Under the pieces are notes generated by a model, which was not told the origin of the DNA, searched no databases, and worked only from the letters and a program-made list of their open reading frames with translations. The position numbers and the translations under genes are program-made. From positions 1 through 46,621 of the forward strand of contig NZ_JAAXLS010000051.1 in NCBI RefSeq assembly GCF_012328925.1: a DNA stretch of 46,621 nt, read 5' to 3'. The DNA comes from Amycolatopsis acididurans. Lineage in GTDB: Bacteria; Actinomycetota; Actinomycetes; Mycobacteriales; Pseudonocardiaceae. Positions 8,479-16,004 of this stretch are shown here, piece after piece (the first letter of the stretch is position 1; each line of letters starts with the position of its first letter).

Positions 8479-10035
8479 TCATGCGCGCTCTCGATCCCAG
8501 GTATCCGCGGTCACTCCCTCCCGTTTCAGCGTGGTCTTGGCGACCTTCTCGGTCGGTGTGTGGGGAAGCGCGTCGAGTGGACGCAAGTAGCGCGGCACCA
8601 TGAACGCCGGTAGCACTTCGGTGCAGAAGGCCGCCAGCGCCGCGGGGCTGAGCGTCTCGCCCGCCGTGACCACATAGGACAGCATCACGTCGTCTTCGGT
8701 CATGGGGCTCGGTACTCCGTAAGCGGCGCACTCGCTGACGGCCGGGTGCTTCTCGATGGCCGATTCGATGTCGATGGCCGATATGTTCTCGCCCCGGCGT
8801 CGAATTACGTCGCTTGCGCGCCCCACGAAGTAGACCCAGCCCTGCTCGTCACGGCGCACCAGGTCACCCGTGCGGAGCCAGCGGCCTCGACGTGACGCGG
8901 CGGTCGCCTCAGCCATTCCCCGATAGCCTTCCGACAGGAGATGCGGCTCGCGCGAGGTCACTTCGAGTTCACCCACCTCGCCGGCTTCGACGATCGCTCC
9001 CCGCGAATCCACGACACGGATGTCGTACTCGGGGATCACCTGTCCGCACGATCCCAGCCGGCGTGGCTCGTGCAGTGGGTGCGCTATGGGCATTCCGGCG
9101 TCGGTCGATCCGTAGAGCTCCACGACGCGAAGGTCGAACCGCTGCTCGAACTCGGCAGCGAAGGGAGGCACCGGAACGCCCCATGCCAGGCGCACCGTGT
9201 TCTCGCGATCGTTCGCCTGGCTCGGCCTGTGGTGCAACATGGTCAGGGTCGCACCCATGAAGTCGAACACGGTCGCCCCGAAATACGCGATCTCGTCCCA
9301 GAATTCCGTCGTCGAGTATTTCCGGCCGATCGCGGCCGTGCCTCCGACGGCCAGCGCGGCCATGATCGTGTAGGTGATTGCGTCGGCGTGAAACAGCGGG
9401 AAGGGACAGTACAGAACGTCGCTCTGGCGCAGTTCCAGGTATTTGGCCAGCAGTTCACCCTGCCGGACAAGGTAATGGTTGGACAGGATGCAGCCTTTCG
9501 GCGGCCCGGTCGTGCCCGAGGTGAACAGAACCATCGCGCTGGTACCAGGCCGCGAGTCATGGTTGGTCGCGTGCGGCGCGGACACCGGATGGTCGAGGTC
9601 TGTGAGCGGGCACCAGGTGTCCGGGATGGCACCCCCCTCGACGTGGCGGGCAGCGGCAACCCTGATGTGCTGCCCCGTGAGCAGGAGGTCCAAGCGGTGG
9701 GCTTCGTCGTCGTCCGCGAAGACCGCGGCGGCATCGGCCACACGAACCTGATGGGCGAGCTGTTCGTCGGTCAACCGAGGATTGACCGGCACCGCCGTGG
9801 CGCCGAGAGCGTTGAGGGCGAACCAGGTGATGACATGGTCAAGGCTGTTGCGCATCACGATGATCCCGTGGTCGCCGGGGCGCAGGCCACGGATCAGGAG
9901 CCCCTCGGCTCGCGCGTTGCCCTTGGCCAGCACTTGGCTGTAGGACAGCGCGCCGTCCCGTGTTCGCAGGAATGTGTGGTCCGGCCACCGCTGCGCGGCC
10001 AGGCTGAGGGTCTCCCAGACGGTTTTCCCGGTCAT
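8479..10035 (-). CDS. AMP-dependent acyl-CoA ligase (ANL superfamily)
   Basis: This 518-residue enzyme has the adenylation motif VLFTSGTTGPPKG, the hinge region WLRTGDLVRRDEQGWVYFVGR and the C-terminal lysine loop EKVAKTTLKREG. It should activate a carboxylic acid as acyl-AMP and then acyl-CoA. It starts in an ATGA overlap with the enoyl-CoA hydratase gene, so both are probably translated together. In this operon its likely substrate is the acid released by the two hydrolases. The family is broad (crotonobetaine, cyclohexanecarboxylate and medium-chain ligases), so specificity is open. Confidence 0.9.
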   Translation of the reverse strand: MTGKTVWETLSLAAQRWPDHTFLRTRDGALSYSQVLAKGNARAEGLLIRGLRPGDHGIIVMRNSLDHVITWFALNALGATAVPVNPRLTDEQLAHQVRVADAAAVFADDDEAHRLDLLLTGQHIRVAAARHVEGGAIPDTWCPLTDLDHPVSAPHATNHDSRPGTSAMVLFTSGTTGPPKGCILSNHYLVRQGELLAKYLELRQSDVLYCPFPLFHADAITYTIMAALAVGGTAAIGRKYSTTEFWDEIAYFGATVFDFMGATLTMLHHRPSQANDRENTVRLAWGVPVPPFAAEFEQRFDLRVVELYGSTDAGMPIAHPLHEPRRLGSCGQVIPEYDIRVVDSRGAIVEAGEVGELEVTSREPHLLSEGYRGMAEATAASRRGRWLRTGDLVRRDEQGWVYFVGRASDVIRRRGENISAIDIESAIEKHPAVSECAAYGVPSPMTEDDVMLSYVVTAGETLSPAALAAFCTEVLPAFMVPRYLRPLDALPHTPTEKVAKTTLKREGVTADTWDRERA

Positions 10036-10793
10036 GGCTGCTTCCGGCCTTTGTTGAACGACGCGATCAAGTCAGTGGTCTCCTGCGCCCGGAACGCGGC
10101 ACGCAACAGGTTCGATTCGAGTTCGAGCGCCTTCTCCGAGCCCGGAGTCGCGGCACGGAGCAGCTGTTTGGCGTAGGCCACGGAGTGGCGGGGCGCCGCC
10201 GCGATGGAAGAGGCGACTTGAATCGCCTCGGCCACCACCGTTCCGGTGGCGACGACCCGCGTGACGAGGCCGACCGAGAGGGCGGTCTGGGCGTCCAGAA
10301 CCCGCCCGAAAACAATGAGCTCCCGGGCCCAGCCCTCGCCCACGCAACGGCGTAACAGCAAGGAGGATGCGTTGCTCACCGTCATGCCCAGCTGGGACTC
10401 GGGGCAACGGAAGCGCGCGTTCGAGGATGACATACGCATATCACAGTTCAATGCGAGTTCGAGCCCACCACCAATGGCGACTCCGGCGACGGCGGCCACC
10501 GTCGGCTTGTCCGTTTCGAGTAGCACGCGGGTGAGCCGTTGAAAATTGTCGACCTGCTCGCTGAATTCTTCGGCGGTCAGACCACCGGCGGCCGTAAGGT
10601 CCTCGCCGGAGCAGAAGGCGCTTTCGCCTCCGGTGAGGACGATCGCATGTACGTCGTCGGCGCGACATGCCGTGCGGACGGCGTCCAGTAGCGACTCGAC
10701 GGCAGCCGGGTTCAGAGCGTTCAGTTTTGACGGGACGTGCATCCGAATGACCGCGACATGGCCGTGACGGGAAAGGACAATGGGTCCGCTCAT
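10032..10793 (-). CDS. Enoyl-CoA hydratase/isomerase (crotonase) family protein
   Basis: The 253-residue crotonase-fold protein carries the oxyanion-hole segments SAFCSGEDL and AIGGGLELALNCDMR. In ordinary hydratases the two catalytic Glu lie near GGG-E-A and P-E; PESQLG is present here. The start is ATG 10793 (MSGPIVLSR) with AGGAGG about 12 bases upstream; the open frame extends to 11243 but that stretch overlaps the TetR gene and is not family-like. It follows the regulator by 65 bp and is coupled to the CoA ligase, so it should act on the acyl-CoA made by that enzyme. Confidence 0.88.
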   Translation of the reverse strand: MSGPIVLSRHGHVAVIRMHVPSKLNALNPAAVESLLDAVRTACRADDVHAIVLTGGESAFCSGEDLTAAGGLTAEEFSEQVDNFQRLTRVLLETDKPTVAAVAGVAIGGGLELALNCDMRMSSSNARFRCPESQLGMTVSNASSLLLRRCVGEGWARELIVFGRVLDAQTALSVGLVTRVVATGTVVAEAIQVASSIAAAPRHSVAYAKQLLRAATPGSEKALELESNLLRAAFRAQETTDLIASFNKGRKQP

Positions 10794-10858
10794 CGAGGAG
10801 CCGTCCTCCTGGTATTTTGGGAGATTTTCACATCGGACAGGAGATGTGCCGGAAGAAT

Positions 10859-11521
10859 TCAGAGCGCAGGGTCGGGCGGCAGCACTTCTATGGGGGGCCC
10901 GACATTGAGATCGGATCGTCTGACGGGCCCGTTCGCGCCTTGGGCTCGGACGAGGTTGAGCGCGAGATCGGCTTGCAGGGCGCACAGATCGGGCAGCTGT
11001 ATGGGGCCATCGAGCCGATACCAATACGCGACGCCAGTCGCCAGCGTGAGCAGCCCGGTGGTGGTGATCACTATATTGTCGACGTCGAATATCCCGGCTT
11101 CGACACCTTGCTGAACCACCGTGCGCCAGAGCTTTTCGTACTCGTCGCGTTTGAGGCTCATTTCTTTGCGAGCGACCTCGCCGAGGGAACGCAGTTCCGT
11201 GTCCGACACCAGAGTTGACCGGCGCCGCCCGCCATGCACCCACACATGCATCTCGACGAGAGCAACAAGCCTCTCGCGCGGATCGGAGTACGTTTCCATC
11301 GCTTCGCGCGCAGCCTCGGCCAGCGGGTCGATAATTGATTGCATAATGTCGACCAGGAGATCCTCCTTGCCCGACATGTAGTTGTAGAGCGTCGCGGTCC
11401 TCACGCCCGCGCCGCTCGCGAGCTCCCGAATCCCGACAGCGGCGAACCCCGCCGACGCGAACAATTCAACGGCGGCGAGTCTGAGGCGTTCCCGCGTCTG
11501 TTCGTTCAGTTTGCGAACCAT
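10859..11521 (-). CDS. TetR-family transcriptional regulator, probable operon repressor
   Basis: The 220-residue protein has an N-terminal TetR helix-turn-helix (RLRLAAVELFASAGFAAVGIREL, then GVRTATLYNYMSGKEDLL) and an all-helical ligand domain. I start it at ATG 11521 (MVRKLNEQT), 10 bases after AGGAG; the frame stays open to 11650 but the extra residues are not TetR-like. It is the first gene of the nine-gene operon and stands downstream of a 32-bp perfect palindrome, so it probably represses its own operon until an imported compound or its CoA ester binds. Confidence 0.9.
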   Translation of the reverse strand: MVRKLNEQTRERLRLAAVELFASAGFAAVGIRELASGAGVRTATLYNYMSGKEDLLVDIMQSIIDPLAEAAREAMETYSDPRERLVALVEMHVWVHGGRRRSTLVSDTELRSLGEVARKEMSLKRDEYEKLWRTVVQQGVEAGIFDVDNIVITTTGLLTLATGVAYWYRLDGPIQLPDLCALQADLALNLVRAQGANGPVRRSDLNVGPPIEVLPPDPAL

Positions 11522-11659
11522 GACTCGATTCCACTCCTGTCGGGATCGGCACCAGGATTGTCGCGTTCCACGACCTCGGAACGCCCCACGAGCGACGTCC
11601 GCATCGCATGCGCGGGCCAACCTTGAACCGCCGATCAGCGACCGCGCCATATCTCTCTG

Positions 11660-11691
11660 TCAAACACGATCGATCGATCGATCGTGTTTGA
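11660..11691. promoter_or_regulatory. 32-bp perfect palindrome, probable TetR operator
   Basis: Both arms read TCAAACACGAT outward to inward, around a self-complementary CGATCGATCG centre, so all 32 bases pair. The site is 139 bp upstream of the TetR start and in front of the whole operon. TTGACA at its minus-strand downstream edge could be a -35 element; I see no convincing -10. Confidence 0.8.
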
Positions 11692-12182
11692 GAAGTAAAC
11701 CTCAGGGCCGGAACGGGTGTCAAGTGGCGGAGTCTTACTGATGATGTCCAGCGATCCGCCCATGCCAGGCATCGCGACGGCAAGCCGTGCCACGACGCGC
11801 TACTGGTCCCCAGTCGCGTGGACACCCCGTACGCCCGCCTCGGAGAGGAGCGCTCACGGAAACGCCACCCCAAAATGCAGATCAACTACTTGGACCTTTT
11901 TCGCAGGTCAGCAGGCTAGTTTGACTTGTGCACCCAACAAGCCAGTGTACGAACCTGAACCTGCTGGTCATCGGCTTGCCGGTCTGCGTGAAGGCCCCTC
12001 ACGCCAAGGTTCGGGGCGACGGATACCGCCAGCCCGGCCACCGAAACCGCAAAGGTGACTCTGGGTGACGGCGACTGGTAGGGCGGCGACGGTGCCAGCT
12101 CCGCCGTAGGCCGCCGTTCCGGTGTTCGCGGAATCCCGGGCCTGCCCCAGCGTCATATGTTGGCGCCAGCGGCGGGGCGAGG
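11692..12182. other. Intergenic stretch without a recognised gene
   Basis: About 490 bp separate the TetR operator from the IS701 remnant. Open frames exist on both strands, but none resembles a known family or has a good ribosome binding site. It may contain decayed insertion-sequence DNA, since it leads directly into a transposase remnant. Confidence 0.4.
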
Positions 12183-12710
12183 ATGCCGGTGCTGACGCGG
12201 GCAGTGTGGGACGCCGATGCAGTGCGTGATGACGTGCGGGATGCCGCGGTGGAACATCTCGGCGACCACGAGGCGATGCTGGTGGTGGACGGGACCGGCG
12301 ACATCAAGAACGGTGCGTGCACGGCCGGGGTGCAGCGCCAGTACACCGGCACCGCCGGACGGATCGAGAACAGCCAGGTCGGGGTGTTTCTGACCTACAC
12401 CACCAAACTTGGAGTGCCCGCCGAGACCGCATTCGCGACCAAGCCCGAACTGACCGCCCTTATGATCGTGCGTGCGTTGGATGCCGGGGTGCCCGCGCAA
12501 TGGGTCGCTGGCGATGAGGTTGATGGCGCCAACCGGAAGCTGCGCAGGGAGCTGGAAGCTCGGCAGGCCGGGCACGTGCTGGCAGTGGCCTGCGACCACC
12601 GGGTCACGACCGCCACCGGCACCCACCGAGCCGACGAACTCATCGGGCGGTTGCCGAAACGCGCCTGGCAGCGCCTGTCCGCCGGGAAAGGCGCGAAAGG
12701 ACACGGTTAG
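12183..12710 (+). pseudogene. IS701-family transposase remnant with internal deletion
   Basis: The translated piece contains the IS701 core LVVDGTGDIKNGACTAGVQRQYTGT, then FATKPELTALMIVRALDAG, WVAGDEVDGANRKLR and LPKRAWQRLSAGKGAKGHG. Compared with complete IS701 transposases as I remember them, it lacks the N-terminal part, about 30 residues between FLTYT and ETAFATKPEL (the segment that normally holds the DRELY-type motif) and everything after GAKGH. The reading frame is intact across the internal deletion, but the protein cannot be a functional transposase. No terminal inverted repeats were seen. Confidence 0.85.
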
Positions 12711-12841
12711 CTAGGTGACCCGCTTGGAGCGGTTTCGGTGCCCCCATTTGAAACGGGGTCATGGCCTGCTCCAGACTTGCTCCACCTACTGAGCGGTAAC
12801 TGAAACCGAATCCACAATGGACAGATTTTCGGCGCACCTAA

Positions 12842-12879
12842 AAACAACGCCCGACCTGCGGAAACCGCAGCGCCGGGCG
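12842..12879 (-). terminator. Intrinsic terminator downstream of the tRNA-Ala fragment
   Basis: Two stacked stems, CGCCCG/CGGGCG (12848-12853 with 12874-12879) and CTGCGG/CCGCAG (12856-12861 with 12865-12870), close on an AAA loop. On the minus strand they are followed by a T-rich run (TTGTTTTT). Its place just after the tRNA 3' end fits a tRNA terminator. Confidence 0.75.
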
Positions 12880-12892
12880 ATCAGAAAAACTG

Positions 12893-12940
12893 TGGAGCTA
12901 AGGGGACTCGAACCCCTGACCCCCTCACTGCCAGTAAGGT
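12893..12940 (-). tRNA. 3' half of tRNA-Ala(GGC), probable attachment site
   Basis: On the minus strand this contains an anticodon stem (12923-12927 pairing with 12935-12939, one G-T pair), loop CTGGCAG with anticodon GGC (12930-12932), a five-base variable region, a T arm (AGGGG/CCCCT with loop TTCGAGT) and the 3' acceptor strand TAGCTCC plus discriminator A. No D arm or 5' acceptor strand (expected GGAGCTA) is present upstream. A lone tRNA 3' half is the classic footprint of an integrative element that replaced the end of a tRNA gene. Confidence 0.75.
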
Positions 12941-12993
12941 GGCCTAGACCTTTCTACCTGCGGAAACAGAGAAACCGCAGGAAAAGCGCTGCC

Positions 12994-13060
12994 GTTCAAT
13001 GCAGTTCGGCGTCGTTCGACGTCGTTCAGCGCGCACCCGTGCCCCAGATTTGCCCCAGGG
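12994..13060. repeat. Four tandem 10-bp units and a duplicated GCCCCA motif beside the tRNA fragment
   Basis: From 12994 to 13033 four consecutive 10-bp units start with GTTC: GTTCAATGCA, GTTCGGCGTC, GTTCGACGTC and GTTCAGCGCG. At 13041-13060 GCCCCA occurs twice, 11 bp apart. A hairpin (CCTGCGG/CCGCAGG) lies just before, around 12957-12981. One-helical-turn spacing next to a likely attachment site suggests recombinase arm-type binding sites; this is inference. Confidence 0.5.
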
Positions 13061-13090
13061 AAAATCGTGTGACGACCGATCATCGAACAC

Positions 13091-13249
13091 TCACTCCTCG
13101 CCATGCACATTCGAGTGAAGTCCGTCGACGAGGAATGACAACGACACCGTGTCGAGACGGTCGGCTACCAGGTGATCGGTGAACAGGCCGGGGAATTCCA
13201 TCAGGTGATCGGTGGCGATCGATCCCGTCACGGCGATACGGCCGGTCAT
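13091..13249 (-). pseudogene. Adenosine kinase (PfkB family), truncated N-terminal fragment
   Basis: The frame starts with ATG 13249 (MTGRIAVTGSIATDHLMEFPG, then DRLDTVSLSFLVD), which matches the N-terminus of actinobacterial PfkB-type adenosine kinases. After about 43 residues the similarity ends and the frame stops at 13091, close to the repeats and tRNA fragment. A full enzyme has over 300 residues, so most of the gene, including the ATP site, is gone. Its ATG overlaps the metK stop by one base, so the two were once a coupled SAM-recycling pair. The break probably marks the island edge. Confidence 0.75.
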
Positions 13250-14458
13250 CACTCCACCAGTTCCGCGAGCGCTAAGGCCCGGTTGGTGCGTTCCCAGGGC
13301 AGGTCGAGTTCGGGACGCCCGAAGTGCCCGTAGGCCGAGGTCTGCGCGTAGATAGGCCGCATCAGGTCGAGGTCCCGGATGATCGCGGCGGGGCGCGGGT
13401 CGAATACCTCGGTGATCGCGCTTTGGATGTTCGACGGGTCGACCGTCTCGGTACCGAAGGTCTCGACGAACAGGCCCACCGGTGTGGCTTTGCCGATGGC
13501 CTAGGCCACCTGCACCTCGATCCGGGTGGCCAGGCCCGCGGCGACCACGTTCTTCGCGACCCATCGCATCGCGTACGCCGCAGATCTGTCTACTTTGGAC
13601 GGATCCTTGCCGGAGAACGCGCCGCCACCGTGTCGTGCCATCCCGCCGTAGGTGTCGACGATGATCTTGCGGCCGGTGAGGCCGGCGTCGCCCTGCGGGC
13701 CGCCGATGACGAATCGTCCGGTCGGATTGACGTATACCGACGGTTTGTGGAGTTCCACCGCGAGCCCGCCGGCCGCGAGTGCGTCGAGTTCCGGTTTGAG
13801 CACATGGTCCAGGAGATCGACGGCCAACATGTGATCGTGATCGATACCGTCGGCGTGCTGGGTGGACAGTACGACAGTGTCCAGCCGGATTGGCCGGTCG
13901 CCCAGGTATTCGACGGTGAACTGGGTCTTGCCGTCTGGCCTCAGATACGGGACCTCACCTACTTTCCGGACGTGCGCCATCCGCCGGGACAGCCGGTGCG
14001 CCAGTGCGATGGGCAGCGGCATCAGTTCGGGGGTGTCGGTGCAGGCATAGCCGAACATGAGCCCTTGGTCGCCGGCGCCCTGCCGGTCCAGGTCGTCGGC
14101 GTGGCTGTTGGTGCGTTGTTCGTGGGATTGTGCGACGCCTTGGGCGATGTCCGTGGACTGGGCGTCGAGCGCGACGTTGATCCCGCAGGTGGTTGCGTCG
14201 AATCCCTTGGCCGACGAGTCGTATCCGATGCCGAGAAATCGTGTCGCGCACGATCGAGGAAACGTCGACCGACGCGGTGGTGGTGACCTCCCCGGCGATG
14301 TGCACCTGCCCGGTCGTCACCAGCGTTTCCACGGCGACCTTGCTGCGAGGGTCCTGTCCGAGCAGGGCGTCGAGAATGGTGTCACTGACGGCGTCATAGA
14401 TCTTGTCGGGGTGTCCCTCGGTCACCGACTCGGACGTGAAGAGCCGTTGCGGGGTCAT
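13249..14458 (-). pseudogene. metK: S-adenosylmethionine synthetase, disrupted by a frameshift and a stop codon
   Basis: The frame opens with MTPQRLFTSESVTEGHPDKIYDA and holds MetK motifs along its length (FGYACTDTPELMPLPIALAHRL and GGGAFSGKDPSKVDRSAAYA). Near 14231-14232 one extra C (G on the coding strand) shifts the frame: removing it turns ISRHRIRL into the expected ISRIGYDS. At 13501-13503 an in-frame TAG replaces the Tyr expected in QVAYAIGKA, after which coding resumes (PVGLFVETFGTETVDPS) to the TGA at 13249-13251. Two independent lesions argue for a true pseudogene rather than one sequencing error. It sits downstream of two methyltransferases in a phosphonate cluster, where it would have supplied SAM; the cell must have another metK elsewhere. 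Confidence 0.85.
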
Positions 14459-14495
14459 GCTGGATCACCTCGTTCTCCTGTGTTCTTCGTGGCGC

Positions 14496-15308
14496 CTATT
14501 TCTTGGTGGCGGTGGCGTAGTTGACGCCGAGGACAAGGCTGGTCAACTTCTGGTCGGTGATCCACTGTTCGTTGGCGTGTCGAATCCGGGCCGAGGTGTC
14601 CTCGTCGAGTTCCATTTCGATGCGGCGGATTCCGGTGCCGCGCACGATGCTCCACCATGATTGCGGATCTGGAAGGTCCATGGGGGTGACCTCGTCGGTG
14701 ACGGTCGGGTCGGGAACGCCGGCATCGAGCAGCATGGTGCGCAGGGTGTCCGGGTTTTCCGTGCGCTGCCAGGGGATGGACAGTTCGAGGTCCGGGCGTT
14801 CTGCGCGCACAGCGTCCAGGAAGACGTCGAACATGGGATAGAAGAACTTCGGTCCCAGGGTGGTGACGGCCAGGGTCCCGCCAGGCCGCACCAGGCGCCA
14901 CAAGCCGGCGAGGGTGCCGACGATGTCCTTGGCGAAGAAGAGACCCAGCACCATGGTGACCGCGTCGAAGGACTCGGCTTCGTAAGGGAGAGCGTCCATG
15001 TCGCCGCGGGTCAGGGTGATGTTGTCCAAACCGAGTGCGCGGGCGTGATCGCACGCGATGCTGAGCATCTCCTCGGAGATGTCCACGCCTTCGACCTTGC
15101 CGTCGGGGCGGACGCGTTCGGCGGCGCGCAGCGTGGCCGGTCCTGGACCGCAGGCGACATCGAGCACACGATCGCCGGGTTGCAGCGCGAGGCGTTCGAT
15201 GGTGTTGCCGGCGCAGAATCCCCAGAACTGCTCAAGGGCGGCATCGTAGTCGTGCGCGGCGGTGTTGTAGGTGAGTTCGGGGTCATAGCTGGCCAGGTCA
15301 GTGATCAC
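14496..15308 (-). CDS. SAM-dependent methyltransferase (UbiE/class I type)
   Basis: The protein has the class I methyltransferase SAM-binding motif VLDVACGPGPAT, followed by VEGVDISEEML, a GDMDALPYEAESFDAVTMVLGL stretch and the LVRPGGTLAVTTLG strand. I choose GTG 15308, which overlaps the upstream methyltransferase by 11 bp and has GGAG upstream; a GTG at 15341 would add 11 residues with a larger overlap. It is the second of two methyltransferases in the pepM operon. It could methylate the phosphonate product or a conjugate, but the substrate is unknown. Confidence 0.85.
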   Translation of the reverse strand: MITDLASYDPELTYNTAAHDYDAALEQFWGFCAGNTIERLALQPGDRVLDVACGPGPATLRAAERVRPDGKVEGVDISEEMLSIACDHARALGLDNITLTRGDMDALPYEAESFDAVTMVLGLFFAKDIVGTLAGLWRLVRPGGTLAVTTLGPKFFYPMFDVFLDAVRAERPDLELSIPWQRTENPDTLRTMLLDAGVPDPTVTDEVTPMDLPDPQSWWSIVRGTGIRRIEMELDEDTSARIRHANEQWITDQKLTSLVLGVNYATATKK

Positions 15309-15972
15309 GGGTGCGCTCCACGGTGTAGTAGACGAATCCACGGCCCTCGTTGCGGGCCACGGGGGTGGCGGTTGCTGTCCAGCCCCAGCTGGACAGAAGG
15401 GAAATCAACTCGTCAGGATCCCAATAGGTCTTGACCACGGTGAATTTCTGGCCGTCGTCGAGGCTTCTGGTGACCACTGGGACAGAAGATTCGACCCCCA
15501 CGTCCTCTTCGATAGCTTGCTCCTCGGCGGTGACGTCGACGAAGATGACCTGTCCGCCAGGTTTGAGGGCCTGATCGAGCGTTTTCCAGAACCCTGGGAG
15601 TTTCTCGATAGGCACGTGCGCGAGCCAGTGCACGAAGAAGACGTAGTCCCATTTCCGGTCGGGCTGCCAGGCGAACAAGTCGGCCTGCACGAGCGTGACG
15701 TTGGGCAGCTTGCGGCGGGCCACAATGTCGAGCATTTCCCTGGATCCGTCGACCGCGGTCACGTCGTGGGCGAGGTCGCTGAGTGTTTCAGTCCAGTAGC
15801 CCGTTCCCGGCGCAAGCTCCACAATGGACCCCGAAAGGGGGCTGGCGTGCACGAGCTTCTCGATATGCGGGCGCACGGGATCCATGTAGTTGCGGATCCA
15901 GTCAACATATTCTTCCGATTTCGCCGAGTAGAACCGTTGTTGCTCGTCGAGTAGCTGGTCGACGTCGCGCAT
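15298..15972 (-). CDS. Class I SAM-dependent methyltransferase
   Basis: This 224-residue protein carries IVELAPGTGYWTETL (motif I), VTAVDGSREML and WDYVFFVHWLAHVP, with PGGQVIFVDV as the later strand. ATG 15972 (MRDVDQLLDEQQRFY) has GGAGG 9 bases upstream; open frame beyond it is unrelated. It starts 32 bp after the alcohol dehydrogenase gene and overlaps the next methyltransferase. Two different methyltransferases next to a metK and an adenosine kinase remnant indicate that methylation was a main step of this pathway. Confidence 0.87.
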   Translation of the reverse strand: MRDVDQLLDEQQRFYSAKSEEYVDWIRNYMDPVRPHIEKLVHASPLSGSIVELAPGTGYWTETLSDLAHDVTAVDGSREMLDIVARRKLPNVTLVQADLFAWQPDRKWDYVFFVHWLAHVPIEKLPGFWKTLDQALKPGGQVIFVDVTAEEQAIEEDVGVESSVPVVTRSLDDGQKFTVVKTYWDPDELISLLSSWGWTATATPVARNEGRGFVYYTVERTRDH

Positions 15973-16004
15973 CGAAAGCGCCTCCAGGGTGATTCGTTCT
16001 ATCG

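Noticed and set aside
10794..11243. N-terminal extension of the enoyl-CoA hydratase frame
   Set aside because: It overlaps the TetR gene and its promoter side; ATG 10793 has a ribosome binding site and begins the family-like sequence.
12954..12984. CCTGCGG/CCGCAGG hairpin as a second terminator
   Set aside because: The loop is 11 bases and no T run follows on either strand; it more likely belongs to the attachment region.
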